A DNA stretch of 64,000 nucleotides from Ignavibacteriales bacterium (GTDB lineage Bacteria; Bacteroidota; Ignavibacteria; Ignavibacteriales; Melioribacteraceae): positions 620,001 to 684,000 of the forward strand of contig JAPLFF010000007.1 in the NCBI GenBank assembly GCA_026390775.1, given 5' to 3'. Both the position numbers and the translations under genes were made by a program. Positions 8,873 through 18,695 of this stretch are shown in pieces. Numbering within the stretch: the first letter of the stretch is position 1; each line of letters begins with the position of its first letter. Under the pieces are notes generated by a model. That model was not told where the DNA came from, ran no database searches, and worked only from the letters and a program-made list of their open reading frames with translations.

Positions 8873-11356
8873 ATGACAGCAAATTTTGACATGATTCAAA
8901 AAAATTACGCGGGTTTCAAAGATAAAGTTGAAAATGCACGCCGAGTGGTTGGACGACCATTGACCTACGCAGAAAAAATTCTTTATGCACATCTTTGGGA
9001 TCCTGCAATACGCGAACTGCAGCGCGGGAAAGAATTTGCAGATTTCGGACCCGATCGCGTAGCGATGCAGGATGCAACAGCTCAGATGGCGCTTCTTCAA
9101 TTCATGCATGCAGGAAGAAAATCTACAGCGGTTCCGGCTACTGCTCACTGCGATCATTTAATCGTTGCTCAGACCGGTTCAAAGGAAGATCTTGAAAGAG
9201 CAATTGATGAGAACAAAGAAGTTTATGATTTCATTGAAAGTATTTCCAGAAAATACGGAGTGGGATTTTGGAAACCGGGTGCGGGAATAATTCATCAAGT
9301 GATTTTAGAAAATTATGCTTTCCCCGGCGGAATGATGATCGGTTCGGATTCCCATACACCAAATGCCGGCGGACTTGGAATGATTGCCATTGGTGTCGGT
9401 GGTGCCGATGTTGTTGATGTTATGGCTGGAATGCCGTGGGAATTAAAATGGCCAAAACTAATTGGCATTAAACTTACCGGAAGACTTTCGGGTTGGACTT
9501 CGCCTAAAGATGTAATTCTTAAAGTTGCAGGAATCCTTACCGTTAAAGGCGGAACGGGTTCGATCATAGAATATTTTGGTGAAGGAGCCGATTCAATTTC
9601 ATGCACAGGAAAAGCAACGATATGCAACATGGGTGCAGAAGTTGGTGCAACTACTTCTCTTTTTGCTTATGATGAAAAAATGGCTGCTTACTTACGCAAA
9701 AGCGATCGTAGAGATGTTGCAGGTCTTTCAAAATATCTTGCCGATGAATTGAAAGCCGATGATGAAGTTTACGAGAATCCTGAAAAATACTTCGATCAAG
9801 TTATTGAAATCAATCTGAGCGAATTAGAAATGCATATTAACGGTCCGTTCACTCCGGATCTAGCATGGCCTATTTCAAAAATGAAAGATGCAGTAAAACA
9901 AAATAATTATCCTGATAACATCAGCGTTGCTCTAATCGGTAGTTGCACTAATTCAAGCTACGAAGATATTGACCGTTCAGCAAACATTGCAAGACAAGCT
10001 TTAGCAAAAGGATTGAAAGCTAAAGTACAATTCACAATTACACCCGGATCAGAACAAGTGCGTGCAACAATTCAACGGGACGGACAACTTCAATCATTAA
10101 CTGCGATTGGCGGAATGGTTCTAGCAAATGCATGCGGACCATGTATTGGAATGTGGAAAAGATTGGATACAAAAACCGGAGAGCGCAATACAATTGTTAC
10201 ATCCTTCAACAGAAATTTTGCGAAGAGAAATGATAACAATCCGGAAACACTTGCGTTTGTTGCAAGTCCGGAATTAGTTACAGCTCTTGCAATTTCCGGA
10301 AGTCTTTCATTCAATCCGGTAACAGATTATTTAGTAAACGGGAGCGGCGAACAAGTAAAACTCGATCCTCCATTCGGTGATGAACTTCCTTCTCACGGTT
10401 TTGAAAAAGATACTGAAGGATTTATCGCTCCATCAGATGACGGATATAAAACAAAAATTATAATTGATCCGAAGAGTGAACGTCTGCAATTTATGGAACA
10501 ATTCAAACCATGGGATAAAAAAGATTTTGTAGATCTTCCTTTACTGTTAAAAGTAAAAGGTAAGTGCACTACAGACCATATTTCACCGGCAGGTGCATGG
10601 CTCCGCTTCCGTGGTCATCTTGATAACATTTCAAGAAATATGTTCATTGGTGCAATCAATGCTTTTACAAATAAACCGGGCGAAGCTAAAAATCAATTCA
10701 CCGGAGAATATAAACAAGTGCATGAAGTTGCGCGTGACTACAAAGCAACCGGTAACGGCTGGATTGTAGTTGGTGATGAAAATTACGGTGAAGGTTCATC
10801 ACGTGAACACGCAGCGATGGAACCAAGATTCCTCGGCGGAAAAGCAATCATAACAAAAAGCTTTGCACGTATTCATGAAACTAATTTAAAGAAACAAGGA
10901 ATGCTTCCACTTACTTTTGCAAATCCGGGCGATTACGATAAGATTCAAGAAGATGATAAATTAAGTTTAGTCGGATTAAACGAGTTCGCTCCGGAAAAAC
11001 AATTGAAACTAATTGTTAAACACAGCGATGGTTCTGCTGATGAGATCATGCTAAATCATTCATTCAACACTGGACAAATAGAATGGTTCAAAGCGGGCGG
11101 CGCGTTGAATTTGATAGCTAAGAGTTTTCAGCGGTCAGCAGTCAGCAAGAAAAAAGTTAGTGAGAAGAAAAGAATAGTTGAGAAGCCAATTGCTAAGAAG
11201 AAACCGGTTGTGAAAAAATCTGTTGCTAAGAAAAAAGTAGTTAAGAAGAAAACGAAAAATGTGAAAGGTCAAAAAGCAAAGGTGAAAAGTAAAAGTTCGA
11301 AGAAAACAAAATTGGTTGTAAAGAAAAAAGTAGTTAAGAAAAAGTTAAAAAAATAA
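8873..11356 (+). CDS. acnA: Aconitate hydratase with lysine-rich C-terminal extension
   Basis: An aconitase of the mitochondrial type, interconverting citrate and isocitrate in the TCA cycle. The three 4Fe-4S cysteines are Cys358 (IGSCTNSS), Cys421 and Cys424 (ACGPCIGM). The swivel domain with [15 protein letters not shown] is present, and the normal family end is reached around residue 750 ([13 protein letters not shown]). A further 76 residues (about 752-827) follow, of which about 34 are lysine, in a KKxVVKK-like pattern resembling histone H1-like tails. The DNA at the junction (11126-11149) contains heptanucleotide repeats with CAGCGGT, CAGCAGT, CAGCAAG units. The catalytic call is firm; a role for the tail in nucleic-acid or acid-polymer binding is speculation. 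I use acnA loosely for this family. Confidence 0.93.
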   Translation: MTANFDMIQKNYAGFKDKVENARRVVGRPLTYAEKILYAHLWDPAIRELQRGKEFADFGPDRVAMQDATAQMALLQFMHAGRKSTAVPATAHCDHLIVAQTGSKEDLERAIDENKEVYDFIESISRKYGVGFWKPGAGIIHQVILENYAFPGGMMIGSDSHTPNAGGLGMIAIGVGGADVVDVMAGMPWELKWPKLIGIKLTGRLSGWTSPKDVILKVAGILTVKGGTGSIIEYFGEGADSISCTGKATICNMGAEVGATTSLFAYDEKMAAYLRKSDRRDVAGLSKYLADELKADDEVYENPEKYFDQVIEINLSELEMHINGPFTPDLAWPISKMKDAVKQNNYPDNISVALIGSCTNSSYEDIDRSANIARQALAKGLKAKVQFTITPGSEQVRATIQRDGQLQSLTAIGGMVLANACGPCIGMWKRLDTKTGERNTIVTSFNRNFAKRNDNNPETLAFVASPELVTALAISGSLSFNPVTDYLVNGSGEQVKLDPPFGDELPSHGFEKDTEGFIAPSDDGYKTKIIIDPKSERLQFMEQFKPWDKKDFVDLPLLLKVKGKCTTDHISPAGAWLRFRGHLDNISRNMFIGAINAFTNKPGEAKNQFTGEYKQVHEVARDYKATGNGWIVVGDENYGEGSSREHAAMEPRFLGGKAIITKSFARIHETNLKKQGMLPLTFANPGDYDKIQEDDKLSLVGLNEFAPEKQLKLIVKHSDGSADEIMLNHSFNTGQIEWFKAGGALNLIAKSFQRSAVSKKKVSEKKRIVEKPIAKKKPVVKKSVAKKKVVKKKTKNVKGQKAKVKSKSSKKTKLVVKKKVVKKKLKK
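11126..11149 (+). repeat. Heptad repeat at the acnA core/tail junction
   Basis: TTTTCAG is followed by CGGTCAG and CAGTCAG, equivalent to CAGCGGT, CAGCAGT, CAGCAAG in 7-base steps. It encodes the residues joining the normal aconitase C-terminus to the lysine-rich tail. The 13-mer AGCGGTCAGCAGT occurs again at the end of dnaJ (minus strand, about 22997-23011). Confidence 0.55.
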
Positions 11357-11366
11357 TTATTACAAG

Positions 11367-11398
11367 ATAGAAGCTAGAAATTCTAGCTTCTATTTTTT
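11367..11398 (+). terminator. Intrinsic terminator of acnA
   Basis: ATAGAAGCTAGAA at 11367-11379 pairs with TTCTAGCTTCTAT at 11381-11393, followed directly by a run of six T. It begins 10 bases past the acnA stop. Because the arms are nearly mirror-perfect it might also serve the converging DUF192 gene, but the T-run favours the plus strand. Confidence 0.8.
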
Positions 11399-11415
11399 CA
11401 CCTTTCACATTAAAA

Positions 11416-11982
11416 TCAATTTCTTCTCCACACAATTTTGTCCCCATCTTTAATTCCAATTTTATCACAGTATCCGGCATTAACTTCTACAACATATTGA
11501 GCAGGCTTAACGGAAGGAAGTGATTTGTCATCATACGGTTTAGCGTTTTTTGCGATGTGAACAATTTCCATCTTTGAATTAACATAAATAATATCGAGCG
11601 GAAGAACTGTATTATGCATCCAAAATGCTTGCGGTGCCTCACTGTCAAAAATAAATAACATCCCTTGATTCTCACCCATCTTATCGCGGAACATTAATCC
11701 TGTTTGTCTTTGCTGTTCATCATCTGCAATTTCAATTTCTATCTGAGCGATTGAATCACCGTTGGGATTTGTGAATGAAAGATCACCTTCTTTTACAAAT
11801 GAGTATGCTGTATTTTTGCCCACTGCTTTTTCCAGATCATTATTTTTAGATTCATTATTAACTAGTACGTTCGATAAGATGAAATATGCAATAAATGATA
11901 TTAATACAACGACAACGGTAATCTGCATCCATAAATTTTTTCTGGATTGTTTTTTCGACAATTGAGTTTTGTTCTTCGACAT
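11416..11982 (-). CDS. Membrane-anchored DUF192 family protein
   Basis: A 188-residue protein: a short basic N-terminus, one membrane anchor near residues 17-38, a linker, and a DUF192 domain over roughly residues 75-185. Family marks are GLMFRDKMGENQGMLF, the FWMHNTVLPLDIIYV segment and the closing VEVNAGYCDKIGIKDGD. DUF192 proteins are small exported or anchored proteins of unknown biochemical role. The gene is read away from the GHL10 gene upstream (12064-13806) with about 80 bases between, so they may be co-transcribed. Family call is firm, function unknown. Confidence 0.88.
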   Translation of the reverse strand: MSKNKTQLSKKQSRKNLWMQITVVVVLISFIAYFILSNVLVNNESKNNDLEKAVGKNTAYSFVKEGDLSFTNPNGDSIAQIEIEIADDEQQRQTGLMFRDKMGENQGMLFIFDSEAPQAFWMHNTVLPLDIIYVNSKMEIVHIAKNAKPYDDKSLPSVKPAQYVVEVNAGYCDKIGIKDGDKIVWRRN

Positions 11983-12063
11983 TTGATTTGATCTATTAGT
12001 TAGTGGTTAAACTAATCAATGATTTTTAATGTTCCCGATTAATTATATATAACCGATTTAATT

Positions 12064-13806
12064 TTACAACTTCAACTCAACTTCTCTATTGGATGATCTA
12101 AAATTTATTTTTAATGATTGGTAGCCGGACAAATTTTTCCTGAGCGATAAAATATTTTTACCGGGTAAAACATTTTCAGCTAAAATAATTTCATTCTCTT
12201 TTCCTTTCGTTCCAAAGATTTCAATTTTTTCTTTTTCTTTTGTGAAGAGAAGAATCTTTGAGTTACCGTATTGATCTTTAAGTAATACCGGTTTTGCCAG
12301 AGTATCATCAAGTTGAGCAAGCGAATTTAACTCCGGAAATTTTATTTCTATTACGTTGGATGATTCAATACTCTCATTCCATAATTTACTAACCGATTTT
12401 AACGTGTAGTAATAATTAACTCGTCGCGGTCTATCTATTGCAAGTGTAACAGATGTTCTATCAGCCGGAATAACATCGAACAGATAATCCGGTAGAAGTT
12501 CTGAATTAGAATTTGGCAGACTGTACAAAGCAAAATAGCGGACGCTATCGCTTTGAGATTTCATTAATTGAAAATTCCAGCTTAGAGAAAATAAATTTTT
12601 ATTTGTTTCGCTTTTTTTGAAATTCAATTCTGTTGGCGGATCCGGATATATTCCATCAAGCCACGTCATAGCAGCGGGATAAGTTTTGTACTGAAACGAA
12701 TCGAATTCAACATCCTTAATATTTTGATAACGGAAAAATGCTACACCGCCGGCATTGATCGTGCGGGCGTATTGTATCATTGCATTAATTTCAGATTTTA
12801 CGTTTGGTTTGTATGCTCCAATTCCAAGTATGATGCTTCTGCCAAAAGAATTTTCAGTCCATTCTTTTGCAACTAATCCGAAGCGCGGATTATCATCGAA
12901 TCCCCAATAGATTTGCGGTGCTAAATAATCAACCAATCCGCGTTTAAGCCATTCACGGGAATCTTGATAAACTTCCGAATAGCCTTCCCAGCCAGCTATT
13001 CCATTTTCATTTTTAAAAATTCCGATCGGCGCTACACCAAGTTTTACAAAATGTTTTACTGCTTTGATTTTTTTATTAATAAGTTCAACAAGATTGGTTA
13101 TGTTTTTTCTTCTATATTCATCGCGCGATAATCCTGTTCCGTGAACACTGTAAGAAAACTCATCTTCAAAATTTTTCCCCGGATAACGGATGAAATCAAG
13201 GTGAACTCCGTCCACATCATATTTCTCAACCATTTCTGCGATCATATCAGAAAGATATTCGCGAACTTCGGGAAGTCCGGGATCGAGCCAATAAGATTTT
13301 TGTCCGTCACGTACGTCTCCAATAACCCACTCCGGTTTACGTTTAGAAATATGATTTGGATTATTCAAAATATTTAATTCAGTTCCGCTGAAACATTTTA
13401 TGCAATTGATCCAAGCATGAATTTCCAGTCCGCGTTTATGCGCCTGCTCGATTGCGAACTGAAGAGGATCGTAAGTTCCCTCCTGATCAACTTCGCCGGT
13501 TATGTATGGAGAGTAAGGGTCAAATGACGACTGGAACAAAACAGTTCCGTTAAAACCGGCTTGGAAAAAAACTGTGTTGAGATTTTTCGATTTGATATCA
13601 TCGAGGATCTCCATGAGAGCTTGTTTTTGTTTTTCCTGGTCGAAAGTAGGAGGAGGCCAATCCAATCTGAAATTTGTTGCAACCCAAACGGCACGAGTTT
13701 CTCTTTCAGTTTGAGCAGTAATGCTTTGGAATGTAATTAACAAGAATATGAGAGGCAGTAGAAATGAAGAAAGGAATTTTATTTCTTTTAATTTATTTAT
13801 ACACAT
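12064..13806 (-). CDS. Secreted glycosyl hydrolase-like 10 (GHL10/YngK-type) protein
   Basis: A 580-residue exported protein with a hydrophobic signal segment (about residues 10-31). The GHL10 (DUF187-like) TIM-barrel domain covers roughly residues 35-380, starting with TRAVWVATNFRLDWPP and containing GVHLDFIRYPG, DYLAPQIYWGF and GGVAFFRYQN, all typical of this family. A fibronectin-like C-terminal portion follows. Members are thought to act on cell-wall or surface glycans, but the substrate is not defined. The gene starts 12 bases after the aroB stop on the same strand, so co-transcription with aroK-aroB is likely even though the functions differ. Confidence 0.85.
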   Translation of the reverse strand: MCINKLKEIKFLSSFLLPLIFLLITFQSITAQTERETRAVWVATNFRLDWPPPTFDQEKQKQALMEILDDIKSKNLNTVFFQAGFNGTVLFQSSFDPYSPYITGEVDQEGTYDPLQFAIEQAHKRGLEIHAWINCIKCFSGTELNILNNPNHISKRKPEWVIGDVRDGQKSYWLDPGLPEVREYLSDMIAEMVEKYDVDGVHLDFIRYPGKNFEDEFSYSVHGTGLSRDEYRRKNITNLVELINKKIKAVKHFVKLGVAPIGIFKNENGIAGWEGYSEVYQDSREWLKRGLVDYLAPQIYWGFDDNPRFGLVAKEWTENSFGRSIILGIGAYKPNVKSEINAMIQYARTINAGGVAFFRYQNIKDVEFDSFQYKTYPAAMTWLDGIYPDPPTELNFKKSETNKNLFSLSWNFQLMKSQSDSVRYFALYSLPNSNSELLPDYLFDVIPADRTSVTLAIDRPRRVNYYYTLKSVSKLWNESIESSNVIEIKFPELNSLAQLDDTLAKPVLLKDQYGNSKILLFTKEKEKIEIFGTKGKENEIILAENVLPGKNILSLRKNLSGYQSLKINFRSSNREVELKL

Positions 13807-13818
13807 AGGAAGATTATG

Positions 13819-14913
13819 CTACTTTTTGAAATAACCGATTCCCTGTTGAATTGATTGAAGCACTTCACTTTCTTCAGCTTCAACGTCAACTAAAATTTCT
13901 CCGATCGAATTTACCAAAACAAATTTAATTTTATTATTGAGACTTTTTTTATCACGTTTCATAATTTCATAAATATGATCTGTATCAAAATTATTTATTG
14001 AAATATAATTTCTCAATAAAAGAGGAAGCTGTAAATATTCTTCAAATAGTTTTTTATCTAAGATCTCCATTCTCCGGGAAAGATCTAACGCGCAAACTAA
14101 CCCGACTATAACAGCTTGTCCGTGTTTGATCCGGTAATTTTGTTCAATCTCAATGGCATGGGCAAATGTATGACCTAGATTTAAAATCTTTCGTAAGCTG
14201 CCCTCTCTTTCATCGGCAGCAACAATATCTCCCTTAAATGCGATACACGATTCAATAATTTTTGATGTGAATGAGGAATCAAGTTTGATCAGCTTAAATA
14301 AATTATTTCTCATTGCAACAAAAAATTTCTGATCTATTAAAAAAGCATATTTTAATATCTCCCCGATTCCGCAAATGATCTCTTCTTCCGGTAGGGTTTT
14401 CAAAAATCCAGTATCAATTAAAACAATTTCGGGCTGATAAAACGTTCCTATAATATTTTTTGTGTCGCTAAAATTAATCCCGGTTTTACCACCGATAGAA
14501 CTATCAACAGCGGCAAGAAGGGTTGTAGGAATTTGTATGAACTGAATTCCTCTTGCAAATGTTGAAGCAACAAAACCGGCAATATCACCCGTTATTCCGC
14601 CGCCAATAGAAAGCATAAGAGTATCGCGCCCAAATTTTTGTGATATTAAATCGCTATACATTTTATCGGCAGACGAAAAACTTTTATTAGATTCATCAGA
14701 TATAAATTCATGGATGAAGTACTTCCCGGGGAAATTTGAAACGAATCGGATTATTTTGGTCCTGTGTAACTCCAGAACTTTCCGGTCTATTACAATGAAT
14801 AAATTCTTATTCGATTTCTTTGATAGAATAATTTTTTCCAACCGGTCGAATAAATGCTGTTCAATCAAGACGGAATATTCTTTGCCGGGTATATTAACTT
14901 CAACTTTTTTCAT
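13819..14913 (-). CDS. aroB: 3-dehydroquinate synthase
   Basis: A 364-residue AroB, the second enzyme of the shikimate pathway: it turns DAHP into 3-dehydroquinate using NAD and a divalent metal. Visible motifs are the NAD-binding GGGITGDIAGFVAST segment near residue 105, PTTLLAAVDSSIGGKTGIN near 131, and the metal-binding NLGHTFAHAIE with the ligand histidines near 246-255. Its first bases overlap the 3' end of aroK by 14 bases, so the two are translationally coupled. Chorismate made by this pathway also feeds menF at 31.5 kb. Length and motifs are normal. Confidence 0.95.
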   Translation of the reverse strand: MKKVEVNIPGKEYSVLIEQHLFDRLEKIILSKKSNKNLFIVIDRKVLELHRTKIIRFVSNFPGKYFIHEFISDESNKSFSSADKMYSDLISQKFGRDTLMLSIGGGITGDIAGFVASTFARGIQFIQIPTTLLAAVDSSIGGKTGINFSDTKNIIGTFYQPEIVLIDTGFLKTLPEEEIICGIGEILKYAFLIDQKFFVAMRNNLFKLIKLDSSFTSKIIESCIAFKGDIVAADEREGSLRKILNLGHTFAHAIEIEQNYRIKHGQAVIVGLVCALDLSRRMEILDKKLFEEYLQLPLLLRNYISINNFDTDHIYEIMKRDKKSLNNKIKFVLVNSIGEILVDVEAEESEVLQSIQQGIGYFKK

Positions 14914-15451
14914 TAAAGAGAGCCATTATTTTATTTGCGGTTTTATCAACTGTTCTTCCGATCGGCTGCATATCTGTTTCAATGATAAGATCGGCTTTTT
15001 CATAATATTCTCTTCTCTTTTCCAAGAGTTCTTTTATCTTTTCCAGAAAATCTTCTTCGGATTTTTCGCCCAATACAAGATCTCTAAACAATGGGCGATC
15101 AATTTTATTTTTCAATCTTTTATATAAAGTATTTGCTGATACTTTTAAGTAAATAATCTTTCCTGTAGATTGCAAAAGATCAAAATTAATTTTATTTGTC
15201 ATTGTACCGCCGCCAAGTGAAATTACAACACAATCTTTTTTTGAAAGATCTTCCAAAATTCCGTGTTCAACCTCGCGGAAGTATGATTCCCCTTCCTTTT
15301 CAAAGATCTCAACTATTGTCTGTTTTTCTTTTTCTTCAATTTCCTTATCTAGATCAAAAAACTCCATGCCAAGTACATTTGCAAGAATGGGACCAAGCGT
15401 ACTTTTCCCGCTCGTCATAAATCCGGTAAGATAAATTCTCTTTTCGTTCAT
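14900..15451 (-). CDS. aroK: Shikimate kinase
   Basis: A 183-residue shikimate kinase that phosphorylates shikimate with ATP. The P-loop is GFMTSGKSTLG near residues 10-20, the shikimate-binding DxD-like stretch FFDLDKEIEE is near 31-40, the FREVEH arginine region near 58-63, and the SLGGGT Walker B-like motif near 78-83. A lid RPLFRD segment is near 118-123. The gene is slightly longer than E. coli AroK because of a longer C-terminus. It overlaps aroB by 14 bases and begins the aroK-aroB-GHL10 run. Confidence 0.94.
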   Translation of the reverse strand: MNEKRIYLTGFMTSGKSTLGPILANVLGMEFFDLDKEIEEKEKQTIVEIFEKEGESYFREVEHGILEDLSKKDCVVISLGGGTMTNKINFDLLQSTGKIIYLKVSANTLYKRLKNKIDRPLFRDLVLGEKSEEDFLEKIKELLEKRREYYEKADLIIETDMQPIGRTVDKTANKIMALFNEKS

Positions 15452-15543
15452 ATAAATTGTTAATTACTAACATTTGATATATAATATAAAGAATACGGAT
15501 GGATAATTTTAAAGAATGTTTTAGGAGAGGATAGAACAGATAA

Positions 15544-16245
15544 CTATAAATTGATTACAGCGCCTATAGCAAATGTAATTCCATCAATATTAACTTTTGA
15601 AGTAAACTTTTCTGCCGGTAAAATAAATGATCTTCCATTATAGTTAACTGTTGTGCCGGAATATTTACTTTCCATTCCAAACTCCGGATCTCGAAACCGC
15701 ATCTGTGTCCGGACTGATAAGAACTGATTAACTAAATAATCCATTCCGACAGACACCTGAATTCCATAGCCGATTTTTTTACTTTCGTTTGAAATAGACA
15801 CATCTCCCAATTCACGAATCTGTTCGCCGATATATAACCCAAAACCTCCGCCCATATAAAATTTAAATCGTTCAGTTGAAAATGGAATTAAATAATATAC
15901 CGATAATTCAATCGGAATCATTTTATAACCATCTTTCATTGATGCTCTAATTCCGCCAAGATTAATACTGTTATCGAAAGTTTTTTTTATTGATTCCGAA
16001 CCTAAACCAAGAATAATAGATTCTGAAATTTGATAGCGGACATCTATAGAATAACTATAAATATCATCAAGAGTCTGATGTACTCCTCTCAATATCAGAT
16101 CGGGAGAATCAGGCTGTAAAAAAAGTTGGGAAGTAGTTGTATAATTTAGATTAAATGAAATTCCAAAATCTTTTCCGTTTGCCTGTGCGGAAGAAATGAT
16201 CGGTAGAATGGAAATGAGAAATAATATTTTTATCAATTTTGTCAT
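15544..16245 (-). CDS. Outer-membrane beta-barrel protein (porin-like family)
   Basis: A 233-residue protein with a signal peptide over about residues 1-20 (ISSAQA). The remainder alternates short amphipathic strands and turns, with aromatic strand ends, and closes with FAIGAVINL, a hydrophobic C-terminal strand of the sort found in outer-membrane barrels. The pattern resembles the Bacteroidota outer membrane beta-barrel (OmpA/PorT-like) families of about 200 residues with eight strands. No enzymatic motif is seen. Function, whether structural or adhesive, is unknown. It lies between aroK and the ppiD-like gene. Confidence 0.7.
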   Translation of the reverse strand: MTKLIKILFLISILPIISSAQANGKDFGISFNLNYTTTSQLFLQPDSPDLILRGVHQTLDDIYSYSIDVRYQISESIILGLGSESIKKTFDNSINLGGIRASMKDGYKMIPIELSVYYLIPFSTERFKFYMGGGFGLYIGEQIRELGDVSISNESKKIGYGIQVSVGMDYLVNQFLSVRTQMRFRDPEFGMESKYSGTTVNYNGRSFILPAEKFTSKVNIDGITFAIGAVINL

Positions 16246-16290
16246 AAAACTAAAGGGAAATTCAGAAATTACGGATTGAATTTAAAGTGT

Positions 16291-16322
16291 AAAAAAAAGC
16301 CGTGAACTAAGTCACGGCTTTT
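16291..16322 (-). terminator. Intrinsic terminator of the ppiD-like gene
   Basis: AAAGCCGTGA at 16296-16305 pairs perfectly with TCACGGCTTT at 16312-16321 around a 6-base loop, just past the minus-strand stop at 16328. On the minus strand the stem is followed by a T-run (the A8 stretch at 16291-16298). A classical rho-independent terminator. Confidence 0.88.
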
Positions 16323-16327
16323 AATTT

Positions 16328-18412
16328 TTATCTGTAGAAGTGATATCTATTATCAACAATTTTCGATTCTTTCTTTAAGTCCTGAACCCACTGCCCAAAA
16401 TAACTGCTCTTCTTAGTCTGAAGCATTTGTTTCTTGATCGTTGGTTTTTCGATCTCAAATGTTCCCTGATCAAATTTAACTCTATAATTTACTTTGATCA
16501 GATACGAACCTAGACTGCCTTTAACTGGTTGAGACCATTTATTCAATTCAGCTTCTAATGAATAATCAGAGAATGCAAATTCACGACCGATTCCGGGAAT
16601 ATTTCCGACAGATGTAAATTCTGCAGTTGTATCAACTTTAGCCGCTGCCCAAATTGATTTTGCAACTGACGCATCTCCTACATCACTCATTTTTAAACGA
16701 ATGTCTTTAGCGACTGATAATGATTTTTCAAGTTTCTTTTCTTTTAAGACCAAATTTTTGATTTGTGCTTTTACATCATCAAACTTTTTCAATCCGGGTT
16801 TTATAACATCGGAAACCATAGCTGCAACATATCCTGCTTGAACTCTGAAAACATCGCTTATCTCACCGACACTGTTTTCAAAAGCAAATTTAACAAGCGC
16901 TTGATTAACTCCTATACCAGGCAAAGCTTGTGATTCTTCATTGAATGACGGAGTTTCAATAACGCTATACTTCATTAACTTTGCTTCGGATTCAAATCCG
17001 TCTTTCTTAGCTATGAATGCAAAATCTTGAGCATCTGTATAAAGTTTATCAGAGGTTGAAGCTGAAATTTGAATTTTGTTTACGATCTTTTCCAAAACCA
17101 AATCTTCGTTAGAACGATCAATTACTTTTATAATATGATAACCGAACTGAGATTTAATTGGTTTTTGAATTACACCAATCTTGCCGTTGAATGAAGCGTC
17201 TTCAAACGGTTTAACCATTTGACCCCGTCCAAACCATCCAAGATCTCCGCCTTGAAACTTACTTCCGTCATCTGATTTTTCTTTAGCAACTGTTGCAAAG
17301 TCCGCACCTTTCATTAACTGATTATAAATATCATTTGCTTTTTGAAGATCGGCTTTATCATTTCCGGTTGTTTTAATTAAAATATGCGAAGCCCTAACTT
17401 GTTCTTTCTTCGATTTCACTTTACCAATAACTTTGTAAACAACATAACCTTCAAATGTATTATAGGGACCAAGAACAGAACCCGTTTTAGCTTTTACCAA
17501 AACATCTCTTACTTGCGGTACAAGAGTTGAAAGTTGAACTGTATCTTTTGAGTATGGCCGTTCGGAATAGAGCTCAACATATTTCTTAAATGATGCAGTG
17601 TCGTTCTTTAGTTTAGTAACGATTGATTCGAGATTTTTTTTGATACTTAAAGAATCATCTTTAGAAGCAAGTTTATTGAATAGAACATATTTTATTTTTC
17701 TTTCGGCTACTTGTTTAAAATCTTCTGCATGCTCATCATAATATTTTTTCAATTCATCATCGCTTACTTTAACATCAGTATCCGGTATTGCATTTAGATC
17801 AATCCAAACATAATTAGCTTTCATTTTAATATTCTGTTTGATGAATTGATCTTTAGCTTCCCCATCACTTACAAAAACAGAAGCGGAAACATAATTTTGT
17901 AATTTTTGCTGGATCAATTGTTCTTTGATCTGTTCTTCAACAGTAATTACAATTTGTTTATTACGGGGATCTCTTAACGCTGTCTCATAAAGTTGACGAT
18001 TAAAGTTACCTGTAGAATCGGTAAATTGTTGTCTGAGTTGAGCAGGTGGATTTGGACCAAGAAGCGTTTCTCTAACTTCATTATCAGTAACGACAATTCC
18101 AAATTCCTGAACTTTTTTATTTATTAATTTCAGAGTTACAAGTCTATCCCAAACCTGATCTCTAAAATAATCCATTTGAGATTCATCAATGGTTTGGCCG
18201 CCTTGTTCTTGTTGTTTTTTAAAATTATCTACCGTAGCGGAATATTCTTGATAAGTAATATCCTCACCATCAACAGAGCCTACATTTTGCTTTGATGAAC
18301 GCAAAAAATCTGTAACTTTTGAATCAGATAGAACCATGAATAGAACAAAAATACCACCTACCGTAAGCATAAACCAAGGAGCTAAACTTCTCATCCGTGC
18401 CATCATCGGCAT
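16328..18412 (-). CDS. ppiD: PpiD/SurA-like periplasmic peptidyl-prolyl isomerase chaperone
   Basis: A 694-residue membrane-anchored folding factor. One N-terminal helix (about residues 11-27) anchors it, then a SurA_N-type chaperone region extends to about 330, then a parvulin (rotamase) domain at about 340-435, recognisable by RASHILIKT, FATVAKEKSDDGSKFQGGDLG and the FGYHIIKV end. A second, more divergent C-terminal region follows, as in PpiD. It should assist outer-membrane and periplasmic protein folding at the inner membrane. The start is ATG at 18412 with GGAGG eight bases upstream. The symbol is by similarity of architecture only. Confidence 0.85.
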   Translation of the reverse strand: MPMMARMRSLAPWFMLTVGGIFVLFMVLSDSKVTDFLRSSKQNVGSVDGEDITYQEYSATVDNFKKQQEQGGQTIDESQMDYFRDQVWDRLVTLKLINKKVQEFGIVVTDNEVRETLLGPNPPAQLRQQFTDSTGNFNRQLYETALRDPRNKQIVITVEEQIKEQLIQQKLQNYVSASVFVSDGEAKDQFIKQNIKMKANYVWIDLNAIPDTDVKVSDDELKKYYDEHAEDFKQVAERKIKYVLFNKLASKDDSLSIKKNLESIVTKLKNDTASFKKYVELYSERPYSKDTVQLSTLVPQVRDVLVKAKTGSVLGPYNTFEGYVVYKVIGKVKSKKEQVRASHILIKTTGNDKADLQKANDIYNQLMKGADFATVAKEKSDDGSKFQGGDLGWFGRGQMVKPFEDASFNGKIGVIQKPIKSQFGYHIIKVIDRSNEDLVLEKIVNKIQISASTSDKLYTDAQDFAFIAKKDGFESEAKLMKYSVIETPSFNEESQALPGIGVNQALVKFAFENSVGEISDVFRVQAGYVAAMVSDVIKPGLKKFDDVKAQIKNLVLKEKKLEKSLSVAKDIRLKMSDVGDASVAKSIWAAAKVDTTAEFTSVGNIPGIGREFAFSDYSLEAELNKWSQPVKGSLGSYLIKVNYRVKFDQGTFEIEKPTIKKQMLQTKKSSYFGQWVQDLKKESKIVDNRYHFYR

Positions 18413-18695
18413 AAAAACAACCTCCGCTTTAGAAATAGTAAAATTTTAGGCGGTTAATTTAGAAACACAGCGTCTCAAATGCAATTTTTGTTTATCGAAC
18501 AAATTTCTGGCTAAATAATTGAAAATTCATTTGCGTCTACGGCGAGTGCCTACTAATTTGTCCAGCGACTTTTGAAAATTTATTTTTTAGTTACATTTTA
18601 CTTTCATAAAAGATGAAAAATTTTGAAATACTAAAAGTTATAACGTCTTCTTATTTGAAAGTTCAACATCACAATAAATAATAACCTGGATTATT

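Noticed and set aside
11126-11356. Frameshift explaining the aconitase tail
   Set aside because: The tail is in frame with the catalytic domain, regular in composition for 76 codons, and ends before a good terminator; an error would not give such regular KK-rich sequence.
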